Positions 32,294-39,954 of a DNA stretch of 64,000 nucleotides are shown here, in pieces. Location of the stretch: assembly GCA_035697485.1 (NCBI GenBank), contig DASSCU010000056.1:83448-147447 (forward strand), in the 5' to 3' direction. The notes under the pieces were generated by a model that saw only the letters and a program-made list of their open reading frames with translations, was not told the origin of the DNA and made no database searches. Made by a program: the position numbers and the translations under genes. Position 1 is the stretch's first letter. Every line of letters begins with the position of its first letter. This stretch comes from Actinomycetota bacterium (GTDB lineage Bacteria > Actinomycetota > UBA4738 > HRBIN12).

Positions 32294-32469
32294 GGTGCGG
32301 CTCCGATGCGTATCGAACCGCTGACGGTCGTGCCCGTGACGGTCGTGCCCGTGACGGTCGTGCCCGCCTCCGGGGCGCTCCCCACCGTCACATCGCGCAC
32401 GGCGAACTCGAGCGAGCCGTTGCGCGGGGCGGGCTCGATCCTTGCGTCGCTCTGCTCTGACGTCGTCAT
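32290..32469 (-). pseudogene. 59-codon remnant of a histidine-kinase ATPase domain, coupled to kinase 1
   Basis: Begins ATG 32469 and ends TGA overlapping the GTG of kinase 1. The piece APRNGSLEFAVRD matches the kinase segment RNGSLEFTVTDDG, and SAPEAGTTV...GSI matches the last residues SAPGDGTTVRGSVPV. The catalytic G-box region between them is missing. A 15-bp unit repeated three times expands the GTTV part. This looks like an internally deleted 3' end of a neighbouring kinase gene. It may still be translated; no function is evident. Confidence 0.6.
32322..32366. repeat. Three perfect tandem copies of a 15-bp unit
   Basis: Unit TGACGGTCGTGCCCG at 32322, 32337 and 32352. On the minus strand it encodes a repeated Thr-Gly-Thr-Thr-Val within the kinase remnant. 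Being a multiple of three it keeps the frame; replication slippage is the likely origin. Confidence 0.95.
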
Positions 32470-32741
32470 GACGACCGTCCCCACTCGATCAGGGCGATGC
32501 CTGCCCCGGGTGGCCGGCCAGGCGAGCCGCTGAGGGAGCCGGTGGACCTGTGGTGGCGCATCCATGATCGGATGGTGACACCGTCCGCTGCTGCGTTCCA
32601 TGGGCGAGACCACACCTTCTCGCGGCCGGGAACACCCCGGGAGCGGTGGTGCAGCCATCACGGAGGGAACCGCATGCTCGCGTCATCGTCGTGGCACGTG
32701 GACCGGCCTACCGTTGGTTCACCGAGAAGAGGAGGCTCACG

Positions 32742-33146
32742 ATGACGATCCTCGTTGGTACCGACTCCAGTGCTGCCGCCGACCTGGCCGTCGAGGGTGC
32801 TGCACGGCTCGCCCGCGACCGGAGCGCCCAGCTGCTCGTGCTGCTCGTGCGATCTGATGGGGACGTCAAGGCCGCCGTCGACCCCGACCGAGCGCCCGAC
32901 CCCGGTCGCTACCTCTCGGACATCACCCGACGGTTCCCGGAGGTCACGATGAGCACTCGCATCGAACGTGGCGAACCGGCCGAGCGCATCTGCGAGGTCG
33001 CTGCCGAGATCGGCGCCGACACGATCGTGCTCGGCAACCGCGGCACGAGAGGGTCGTGGTGGCGCGTGAAGGACAGCGTGCCGAACCTCGTGCTGCGCCA
33101 CTCGCCGTGCAGCGTCTTCATCGTGGACACGCGGAGGGCCCAGTGA
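32742..33146 (+). CDS. Universal stress protein (UspA family)
   Basis: 134 residues, single USP domain. It starts MTILVGTDSSAAADLAVEGA and ends with the ATP-binding-type signature VLGNRGTRGSWWRVKDSVPN followed by VLRHSPCSVFIVDT. GAGGAGG sits about seven bases before ATG 32742. It is a cytosolic nucleotide-binding stress protein of unknown partner, located among sensor kinases. A 272-base region upstream separates it from the kinase remnant; I see no other gene there. Confidence 0.93.
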   Translation: MTILVGTDSSAAADLAVEGAARLARDRSAQLLVLLVRSDGDVKAAVDPDRAPDPGRYLSDITRRFPEVTMSTRIERGEPAERICEVAAEIGADTIVLGNRGTRGSWWRVKDSVPNLVLRHSPCSVFIVDTRRAQ

Positions 33147-33153
33147 GGCACCG

Positions 33154-33178
33154 TGAGCCGTGGTCTCGCCCCGGCTCA
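33154..33178. terminator. Hairpin between convergent usp and NTF2-like genes
   Basis: TGAGCCG (33154-33160) pairs with CGGCTCA (33172-33178) around an 11-base loop. The last three bases are the stop codon of the minus-strand gene. Confidence 0.5.
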
Positions 33179-33553
33179 GGCGTCCATGTGCTCGACCCAG
33201 GCTGCGCGCCAGTCCGGTGCCGGGAACGGCTCGGCCCAGTACGCGGTCTCCTTGGCGATCTTGCCGTCGCGCATCTCGAAGATGAAGACGGCCTGGTACA
33301 CGGCCCCGCCCCCGTAGTCGAGGGTGGACTCGGCGACCCACAGGTCGCCCTCGCCGACGATGCGGCGCGGGGTGATGGTCGGCAGCGCCGGGAACGCGTT
33401 GTACACGCCTCGCCGGTTGTCGCCGCCCACGATGCGCTCGCCCGACTGCGGCCACTCCATCACGGCGTCCTCGTGGAAGAGGTCGTCCATGCCGGCCACG
33501 TTGCGGGCATTGAGGGTGGCCACGAGGGCCTCGACCGTCTCACGTCCAGTCAT
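33176..33553 (-). CDS. SnoaL/NTF2-like protein
   Basis: 125 residues. The alpha+beta barrel pattern includes VEALVATLNARNVAGMDDLF, HEDAVMEWPQSGERIVG and FIFEMRDGKIAKETAYWAEP, the last being the typical C-terminal strand pair. Such proteins are small polyketide cyclase/isomerase-like or ligand-binding folds; no catalytic set can be recognised with confidence. Start MTGRETV at 33553 is preferred because GGAGG lies five bases upstream; an in-frame ATG exists at 33565. Confidence 0.85.
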   Translation of the reverse strand: MTGRETVEALVATLNARNVAGMDDLFHEDAVMEWPQSGERIVGGDNRRGVYNAFPALPTITPRRIVGEGDLWVAESTLDYGGGAVYQAVFIFEMRDGKIAKETAYWAEPFPAPDWRAAWVEHMDA

Positions 33554-33616
33554 CGCAACCTCCATCGATCGAGGCCCGGTGGTCGAGCACGGGCCACGGC
33601 TGCGGGCGGTGCGAGC

Positions 33617-34285
33617 CTACGCCTGTTCCGTCTCCCGAAGGAAGGCCAGCACGGCCATCACCCGTCGGTGTACGTCGGGCTCCTCGGTGAGATCGAGCTT
33701 GTGGAACAGCGAGTTGATGTGCTTCTCGACCGCCCGCTCGGTGAGGAACAGCGACTTCGCGATCGCCGCGTTGTTCTCGCCTTGCGCCATGTGGCTCAGC
33801 ACCTCGCGCTCCCGGCCCGTGAGCGACGAGAGCGGGGAGTGCGCCATGCGATCCTTCGCGGCCACCAGCGACTCGACGACCTTCGGGTCGAGCACGCTGC
33901 CGCCGCGCGCGACCTCGTTGAGCGCGCGGACGACTTCCTCGACGTCGGCCACGCGTTCCTTCAACAGGTAGCCCAGGCCTGCCGCCCCGTCCTTCAGCAG
34001 GTCGTACGCGTACTCCTCGTCGGCGAACTGCGAGAGCACCACCACCCCGACGTCCGGGTGCTCGGCCCTGATCGCCTTCGCCGCCCGGATGCCCTCGTCG
34101 GTGCCGGTGGGAGGCATGCGGATGTCGGTGAGCACCGCGTCGGGCCGTTGGGCCTCGACCGCGGCGATGAGCTCGTCGTAGGCTTCGGCCGTGCCGACGA
34201 CGTCGATGTCGTCGACGCCGGAGAGCAGGGCGATGGTCCCCTCGCGAACCAGGTAGTTGTCCTCCGCGAAGACCACGCGCAGCAT
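33617..34285 (-). CDS. NarL-family response regulator
   Basis: 222 residues. Receiver has FAEDN at the N-terminus, AVLTDIRMPP with the phospho-acceptor Asp, and YLLKERVAD with the conserved Lys. The LuxR-type HTH reads LTGREREVLSHMAQGENNAA and TERAVEKHINSLFHKLDL. ATG 34285 is chosen because a TACCAT box lies six bases upstream on the minus strand, a leaderless arrangement. Divergent from the receiver-cyclase gene by 44 bases. Partner could be any of the HisKA_3 kinases nearby. Confidence 0.93.
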   Translation of the reverse strand: MLRVVFAEDNYLVREGTIALLSGVDDIDVVGTAEAYDELIAAVEAQRPDAVLTDIRMPPTGTDEGIRAAKAIRAEHPDVGVVVLSQFADEEYAYDLLKDGAAGLGYLLKERVADVEEVVRALNEVARGGSVLDPKVVESLVAAKDRMAHSPLSSLTGREREVLSHMAQGENNAAIAKSLFLTERAVEKHINSLFHKLDLTEEPDVHRRVMAVLAFLRETEQA

Positions 34286-34291
34286 GCGCGG

Positions 34292-34297
34292 ATGGTA
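34292..34297 (-). promoter_or_regulatory. Leaderless-type -10 box of the NarL-family regulator
   Basis: TACCAT on the minus strand, six bases before the ATG at 34285. No Shine-Dalgarno is visible. Confidence 0.5.
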
Positions 34298-34329
34298 CAC
34301 GGGCACCCCTCGACGGGAAGGCGGACGGC

Positions 34330-35616
34330 GTGAGCATCACGGTCGTGCTCGGCGAAGACAACGTGCTGGTCCGCGAGGGTGTGCGCGCCCTGCTCGACTC
34401 CTACGAGGACATCGAGGTGGTGGGCGTCGCCGAAGATGCCCCCTCGCTCCTGGAGGCCGCCGCCGAGCACGTGCCCGACGTCGTCGTGACCGACATCAAG
34501 ATGCCGCCGAGCTTCCAGCTCGAGGGCATCGACTGCGCCCATTCGATCCGGGAGCTGCACCCCGACACGGGCGTCGTCGTGCTGAGCGCCCACGACGACG
34601 AGGAGTACGCGATCGCCCTGCTTGGCGGCGGCCACAGTGGGCTCGCGTACCTGTTGAAGGACCGCATCGCCCAGGGCGACGAGCTCGCGCGCGCGATCCG
34701 TGAGGTGCATGCGGGCGGGAGTACCGTGGATCCGACGATCGCCGAGCGCCTGTCCGGGCGTGGCGAGGCTGCCGAACGCGACCGCCAGCTGCTCGACATG
34801 ATGGCGAAGGGCCTCGGGTACGAGGAGATCGCCGCCGCCCTCGGCACGACCCAGGAGGCCGTCGACCGTCAGGTGACCGAACTGTTCCGCGGCATGGCGG
34901 CAGGCGAGGGCTCGGCCGGCTTGGTCGACGAATTCAGGCGGTTGCACTCCGCGGTCGTCGAGCAGACCGTCTCGCGCAACACGCTCGCGAGCTTCGTGCC
35001 TCAGCAGCTCGCCGAGCGACTCGCCTCCCATCCAGAGACCGCGATCGAGCCCCAGGAGGTCGAGGTGACCGTGCTGTTCAGCGACATCCGGGGCTTCTCG
35101 ACGATCGCGGAACGGCTCGGGGCCCGAGACGTCGCCGCCGTCGTGGGCCGACACCTCGAGGCGATGGCCGAGGTCGTGGCCGCACACGGCGGCACGATCG
35201 ACAAGTTCCAGGGTGACGCCGTGATGGCCGTCTTCGGCGCTCCCGAGCCGTTGCCCGACCACGCCGAACGCGCGCTGCGGTGTGCGATCGCGATGCAGCA
35301 GCGACAATCCGAGCTGAACGAGGCCGGCTGGGATGTCGTCGACCTGCCCGAGATGGGCGTCGGGATCGGGGTGAACACGGGCAGGGTGATCGCGGGCACG
35401 GTGGGTGGCGGCGGGCGTCTCGAGTACACGGTCGTGGGCGACGCCGTGAACATCGCATCGCGGCTGCAGAACGAGGCGGCCGGTGGCGAGATCGTCGCGA
35501 CGGCCACCACGGTCGCGGCCTCGGACGGCATCGCGTGCGAGCCGATCGGCATCCGGCACGTGAAGGGCCGTGAGGAGCCGGTGGAGGTGTTCCGGGTGTC
35601 GGGGGCGTTTCGATGA
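34330..35616 (+). CDS. Response regulator-HTH-class III nucleotidyl cyclase fusion
   Basis: 428 residues. Receiver, residues 1-125: acidic GEDN, Asp55 in VTDIKMPP, Lys in YLLKDRIAQ. Residues about 155-200 look like a degraded LuxR/GerE helix-turn-helix (RDRQLLDMMAKGLGYEEIAA, then TTQEAVDRQVTELF). The class III cyclase is residues about 240-425: metal Asp252 (FSDIRGF) and Asp296, purine-contacting Lys292 (DKFQGD) and Thr367, and transition-state Asn374 and Arg378 (VNIASRL). All catalytic positions are filled, and Lys/Thr favours ATP. GTG start at 34330. Its stop overlaps the next kinase (ATGA), the probable phospho-donor. Confidence 0.9.
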   Translation: MSITVVLGEDNVLVREGVRALLDSYEDIEVVGVAEDAPSLLEAAAEHVPDVVVTDIKMPPSFQLEGIDCAHSIRELHPDTGVVVLSAHDDEEYAIALLGGGHSGLAYLLKDRIAQGDELARAIREVHAGGSTVDPTIAERLSGRGEAAERDRQLLDMMAKGLGYEEIAAALGTTQEAVDRQVTELFRGMAAGEGSAGLVDEFRRLHSAVVEQTVSRNTLASFVPQQLAERLASHPETAIEPQEVEVTVLFSDIRGFSTIAERLGARDVAAVVGRHLEAMAEVVAAHGGTIDKFQGDAVMAVFGAPEPLPDHAERALRCAIAMQQRQSELNEAGWDVVDLPEMGVGIGVNTGRVIAGTVGGGGRLEYTVVGDAVNIASRLQNEAAGGEIVATATTVAASDGIACEPIGIRHVKGREEPVEVFRVSGAFR

Positions 35617-37646
35617 CCCTGAGCGAGCGGCAGCTCCGACGGCTCGCCAACGTGGCCCTCGCCATCGTCGTCGTCGGGTCGGCCGCCACGATCGCGCTGG
35701 AGATCGCTGCCGGGCGTCCCGACGAGGCGGTGTTTTCCGCACTCCTGCTGTCGTTCCCCGCGGTCGGCTTCTTCGTCCTCAGCCGTCGCCCGGACAATCG
35801 CCTCGCCTGGCTGATGGTGGCGATGGGCGTCGGCGTCGCGATCCTGGGCCCCGTGCAGGGCTACGGCGCCTACGCCATCGAGCACGACCTGCCGTACGGC
35901 CCCCTGGGCCTCGCGCTCGGCGGCCCGGGGTGGGTGCCCTTCATCGCGATCTCCGGGTTCCTGCTCCTGCTCTTCCCCGACGGGCACCTGCCATCGCCGC
36001 GCTGGCGATGGTTCGCATGGATGTGCGGCATCGCCATGGCGATCGTCTTCGTGGCGATCTGGTTCTACCCGGGTGACTTCGCCGACTCCGGCTATCCCGA
36101 GATCGAGAACCCGATCGGTATCGAAGCGATCAAGGCGGTCGATGTCGTCTTCGGGGCCCTGCTGCTCTCGGCTCCTGTGCTCGTGGTCGGTGGCTTCGTC
36201 AGTCTCGTCGTGCGTATGCGTCGGACGACCGACGACGTCGTGCGGCATCAGATCCGCTGGCTCGCGTACGCGGCGTCAGTCATGGCCCTGCTCTTCGCCC
36301 TATCGTTCATCCCCGGGCTCGGCAACGACGACGCGTGGAACTCGTGGATCCAGAACCTGAGCGCGATGAGCTTCATGCTGATCCCCGTCGCGACCGGGGT
36401 CGCCATCCTGCGGTATCGCCTCTACGACATCGACGTCGTGATCCGCAAGACCGTCGTGATCGCGATCGTCGTGGCCTTCATCGCCCTCGTCTACGTCGGT
36501 GTCGTCGCCGGTGTCGGTGCGCTCGTCGGGTCGAGCGGATCCCCGCTGCTCTCCGCGTTCGCCGCCGGGATCGTCGCCCTCGTCTTTCAACCGGTGCGGG
36601 CGCGGGCGCGCAGGTTCGCCGACCGCATCGTCTACGGCAGGCGGGCGACCCCGTACGAGGTGGTCGCGACGTTCGGCGAACAGCTCGCCGGCACCTACTC
36701 CTCCGACGACGTGCTTCCCCGATTGGCGCGTGTGCTCTTCGAGGGCGTGGGCGCCGAGCGTTCCGAGGTGCGCATGATCGTGGACGAGGGGCTCCGAACG
36801 GTCGCGACCTGGCCGCCCGACGCTCACGAGGCCACCGATGACCTCGTGGTTGAGGTCCGGCACCAGGGGCAGGTGCTCGGTGCCCTCGCCGTGTCGATGC
36901 CGGCCAGCGACCCGATCGACCAGACGCGCGAACAGCTCGTGCAAGACCTGGCGGCCCAGGCCGGGCTCGTGCTGCGGAACGAGCGACTGACCCAGCAGCT
37001 CCGTGCCCGCCTGGCCGACCTGCAAGCTGCACAGAAGCGCCTCGTCACCGCGCAGGACGAGGAACGTCGCAAGCTCGAGCGCAACATCCACGACGGCGCC
37101 CAGCAGCAGCTCGTCGCGTTGCAGGTGCGCCAGCGCCTCGCCGAACAGCTGATCGATCGCGACCCCGCCGAGGCCAAGGAGATGGTCGCCGCGCTCCAGG
37201 TCGACACCGGAGTGGCCCTCGAGGACCTGCGCGACCTCGCTCGGGGCATCTACCCGCCGCTGCTGGCCGACAAGGGGCTCGCCGCCGCACTCGAAGCCCA
37301 GGCGAGGAAGTCGCCGATCCCCGTGACGGTCGAGGCCGACGGCGTCGACCGCCTTCCCCAGGACATCGAGGCAGCCGTGTACTTCTCGGTGCTCGAGGGC
37401 CTGCAGAACGTCGCGAAGTACGCCCAGGCGACCTCGGCGACCGTCTCGTTCGAGCGATCGAACGGGGAGCTGCGGTTCCGCGTCCGCGACGACGGGCGCG
37501 GGTTCGATCCCTCCGAGACGGGATACGGCACGGGACTGCAGGGCATCGTCGACCGTCTCGGAGCGCTCGAGGGTCGCGTCGAGGTCACGAGCGAGCCGGG
37601 GGCCGGCGCGACCCTCAGCGGCAGCGTCCCGGTGCCGGCGTCATGA
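35613..37646 (+). CDS. Membrane sensor histidine kinase, HisKA_3 type, kinase 2
   Basis: 677 residues. About eight membrane helices cover residues 8-330 (FPDGHLPSPRWRWF; VRHQIRWLAYAASV). A linker ADRIVYGRRATPYEVVATFG is shared with the other kinases. A GAF-like region lies at about 350-470. HisKA_3 has His493 (ERNIHDGAQQQL), and the HATPase has LEGLQNVAKYAQ and DDGRGFDPSETGYGTGLQGI. It overlaps the cyclase gene before it and kinase 3 after it (both ATGA), so the three are one translational unit. It presumably phosphorylates the receiver of the cyclase. Confidence 0.93.
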   Translation: MTLSERQLRRLANVALAIVVVGSAATIALEIAAGRPDEAVFSALLLSFPAVGFFVLSRRPDNRLAWLMVAMGVGVAILGPVQGYGAYAIEHDLPYGPLGLALGGPGWVPFIAISGFLLLLFPDGHLPSPRWRWFAWMCGIAMAIVFVAIWFYPGDFADSGYPEIENPIGIEAIKAVDVVFGALLLSAPVLVVGGFVSLVVRMRRTTDDVVRHQIRWLAYAASVMALLFALSFIPGLGNDDAWNSWIQNLSAMSFMLIPVATGVAILRYRLYDIDVVIRKTVVIAIVVAFIALVYVGVVAGVGALVGSSGSPLLSAFAAGIVALVFQPVRARARRFADRIVYGRRATPYEVVATFGEQLAGTYSSDDVLPRLARVLFEGVGAERSEVRMIVDEGLRTVATWPPDAHEATDDLVVEVRHQGQVLGALAVSMPASDPIDQTREQLVQDLAAQAGLVLRNERLTQQLRARLADLQAAQKRLVTAQDEERRKLERNIHDGAQQQLVALQVRQRLAEQLIDRDPAEAKEMVAALQVDTGVALEDLRDLARGIYPPLLADKGLAAALEAQARKSPIPVTVEADGVDRLPQDIEAAVYFSVLEGLQNVAKYAQATSATVSFERSNGELRFRVRDDGRGFDPSETGYGTGLQGIVDRLGALEGRVEVTSEPGAGATLSGSVPVPAS

Positions 37647-39742
37647 TCACGTCCGACGATCGCCGAGCGAGCTGGCCCTGGTTCGTCCTCGCGGGGTTCA
37701 TCGCGATCGCGGTCGTCGGGACCGTGCTCGTTGCCGCCAACGACGAACCCCTGGGTGCGCAGGTCCCGTACATCATCGCGTTCTCGATGTTCGGGGCGGT
37801 CGGCGCGATGATCGTCAGCCGTGACCGGAGGAACGCGGTCGGTGTCCTCCTGCTCTGGGGATGCTTCACGACGGCGATGTCGTTCATGTCCGGCGAGCTC
37901 GCCACGTGGCTCTACGAGCGTGGGGACTCTACCCTCATGACCCGGCTCATGGGCCTGTTGTCGGGATTCGGATGGTTGTTCGGCATCCTCCCGGTCCTCT
38001 TCCTCCTGCCCCTGCTGTTCCCCGATGGTCACCTTCCGTCGCCACGATGGAAGCCGTTCCTCTGGTGGATCCTCGGGATGTTGTTCGTTCTGTTCATCGC
38101 GCTGACCCTCGGTTCCCCCACCGTGAGCACGTCGAGCGACACGATCGTGCTCGACAACCCGCTGCACATCGAAGCCCTCGAACGGCTCGCGATCCCCGAC
38201 GCCGTCTTCGCGGTCCTCTACTTCGGGACGTGGGCGGTCTCCGTCGCGTCCGTGTTCATCCGGTTCCGCCGGGCCGGCGGCGTTGAACGCCAACAGATCA
38301 AGTGGGTCGCGTTCGGGCTGCTCGCAGCCTTCGTCGCGATCCTCGTCTCCGACTCCGTGGATGACGCGACGCTGTCCGCGGTCGTCGGCGGCGCCGGGTT
38401 CCTCGCGTTCCCGATCTCGATCGGCATCGCGGTCCTGAAGTTCCACCTCTACGACCTCGACGTGGTCGTGAAGCGGGCGGTCGTCTACGCGGCGCTGGCC
38501 GTGTTCGCGACGCTCGTCTACCTCACGGTCGTGGTGGGCGTGGGGGCGTGGCTGGGGCGCGACAGCTCCATCCTGACGATGCTCGCCGCCGTCATCGTGG
38601 CGGTCACGTTCCAGCCGGTGCGGGCGCGGTTGACGAAGTTCGCCGACCGCCTCGTCTACGGACGCAGGGCCACGCCGTACGAGGTGCTCGCCGACTTCGC
38701 GGAACGGGTCGGCGAGGCCTACCGTGACGACGACCTCCTTCCCCGCATGGCGCGCGTGCTCGGGGAGGGGGTCGGGGCCGAGCGTGCCGACGTCTGGCTG
38801 AAGGTCGACGACGATCTTCGCGACGTGGCGGTGTGGCCCGCTGACGCTCCGAGGCTCGGCGTCGCGCCGCTCGACAGCCGGGACGTCCCTGCTCTGCAGG
38901 GTGCCGACCGCGTCTACCGGGTCGAGCACGCCGGTGAGCTCCTCGGCGCGCTCGCCGTTCGCAAGCCGCCGAGCGACCCGATCTCGCCCGCCGACGACAA
39001 GCTGATCTCGGACCTCGCGGCGCAGGCCGGGCTCGTGCTCCGCAACGTGCGACTCACTGAGGAGCTCCGGGCGCGCTTCGAGGACCTCCGCGCGGCGCAG
39101 AAGCGGATCGTGGCGGCGCAGGACCGGGAACGTCGCCGGCTCGAGCGCAACATCCACGACGGCGCCCAGCAGCAGCTCGTGGCGCTCGCCGTGAAGACCC
39201 GTCTCGCTCGCGGCCTGACCGAGCGAGATCCGGCGAAGGCAGCCGAGATGCTGACCCAGGTCGAGTCCGAGACCCAGGAGGCGCTCGAGGATCTCCGCGA
39301 CCTCGCCCGGGGCATCTACCCGCCGCTGCTGGCGGACAAGGGCCTGGAAGCCGCGCTCATCGCGCAGGCCCGGAAGTGCCCCGTGCCGGTCGAGGTCGCG
39401 GCAGACGACGTCGACCGCTTCCCACAGGAGGTCGAGGCGGCCGTGTACTTCTCGGCGCTGGAGGCTCTGCAGAACACGGCGAAGTACGCGGACGCGTCGC
39501 GGGCGACGGTGACCCTGAGCCGCGCGAACGGATCCCTCGAGTTCGCCGTCGCCGACGACGGTCGTGGGTTCGACCCCGGCGCGACCGGCTACGGTACGGG
39601 TCTGCAAGGTATCGCTGACCGCCTCGGCGCGCTCGACGGCGAACTCGAGGTCACGAGCCGTCCCGGATCGGGCACGACGGTGCGGGGCCGCCTGCCGGTC
39701 GACGCGCAGACGCGCGTCGTCGAGGAGAGGGCTACCTCATGA
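37643..39742 (+). CDS. Membrane sensor histidine kinase, HisKA_3 type, kinase 3
   Basis: 699 residues, a paralogue of kinase 2. Membrane helices lie at residues 10-330 (FPDGHLPSPRWKPF; FRRAGGVERQQIKWV), then a GAF-like domain, HisKA_3 with His505 (ERNIHDGAQQQL), and HATPase with LEALQNTAKYAD and DDGRGFDPGATGYGTGLQGI. ATGA overlaps on both sides tie it to kinase 2 and to a small membrane protein. Two adjacent kinases behind a single cyclase-receiver suggest signal integration or heterodimers; that is inference. Confidence 0.93.
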   Translation: MITSDDRRASWPWFVLAGFIAIAVVGTVLVAANDEPLGAQVPYIIAFSMFGAVGAMIVSRDRRNAVGVLLLWGCFTTAMSFMSGELATWLYERGDSTLMTRLMGLLSGFGWLFGILPVLFLLPLLFPDGHLPSPRWKPFLWWILGMLFVLFIALTLGSPTVSTSSDTIVLDNPLHIEALERLAIPDAVFAVLYFGTWAVSVASVFIRFRRAGGVERQQIKWVAFGLLAAFVAILVSDSVDDATLSAVVGGAGFLAFPISIGIAVLKFHLYDLDVVVKRAVVYAALAVFATLVYLTVVVGVGAWLGRDSSILTMLAAVIVAVTFQPVRARLTKFADRLVYGRRATPYEVLADFAERVGEAYRDDDLLPRMARVLGEGVGAERADVWLKVDDDLRDVAVWPADAPRLGVAPLDSRDVPALQGADRVYRVEHAGELLGALAVRKPPSDPISPADDKLISDLAAQAGLVLRNVRLTEELRARFEDLRAAQKRIVAAQDRERRRLERNIHDGAQQQLVALAVKTRLARGLTERDPAKAAEMLTQVESETQEALEDLRDLARGIYPPLLADKGLEAALIAQARKCPVPVEVAADDVDRFPQEVEAAVYFSALEALQNTAKYADASRATVTLSRANGSLEFAVADDGRGFDPGATGYGTGLQGIADRLGALDGELEVTSRPGSGTTVRGRLPVDAQTRVVEERATS

Positions 39743-39939
39743 CCGCTCGGACAACCGCTCGGCCGCGGGGCTTCCGCCGGTTCGAGCGATGGCTGATCGG
39801 GCTCGCCTTCGCGGTCATGGCGTTCGTGCTCGAGAAGGTCGTGATGCGCTCGGTGCGCAAGAAGGGCGCCTCCGAGCCCGAAGAGGTCACGACGATGATC
39901 TCCAAGGGCGGGGAGGTCGACGTCGACCTCGATCTCTAG
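39739..39939 (+). CDS. 66-residue membrane-associated protein at end of the cyclase-kinase operon
   Basis: Starts ATG 39739 overlapping the kinase 3 stop. A basic N-terminus (RPRGFRRFERW) leads into one hydrophobic helix (LIGLAFAVMAFVLEKVVM), then a basic stretch (RSVRKKG) and an acidic end (GEVDVDLDL). I do not recognise the family. Translational coupling to the kinases suggests an accessory role. Confidence 0.7.
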   Translation: MTARTTARPRGFRRFERWLIGLAFAVMAFVLEKVVMRSVRKKGASEPEEVTTMISKGGEVDVDLDL

Positions 39940-39954
39940 TCCAGCTCGGACTAG
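39936..39954. terminator. 7-bp hairpin embedding both convergent stop codons
   Basis: CTAGTCC (39936-39942) pairs with GGACTAG (39948-39954) around loop AGCTC. The stops of the 66-residue gene (TAG at 39937) and of the minus-strand gene (at 39951-39953) are both inside the stem. Same core as the element at 30221. Confidence 0.55.
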
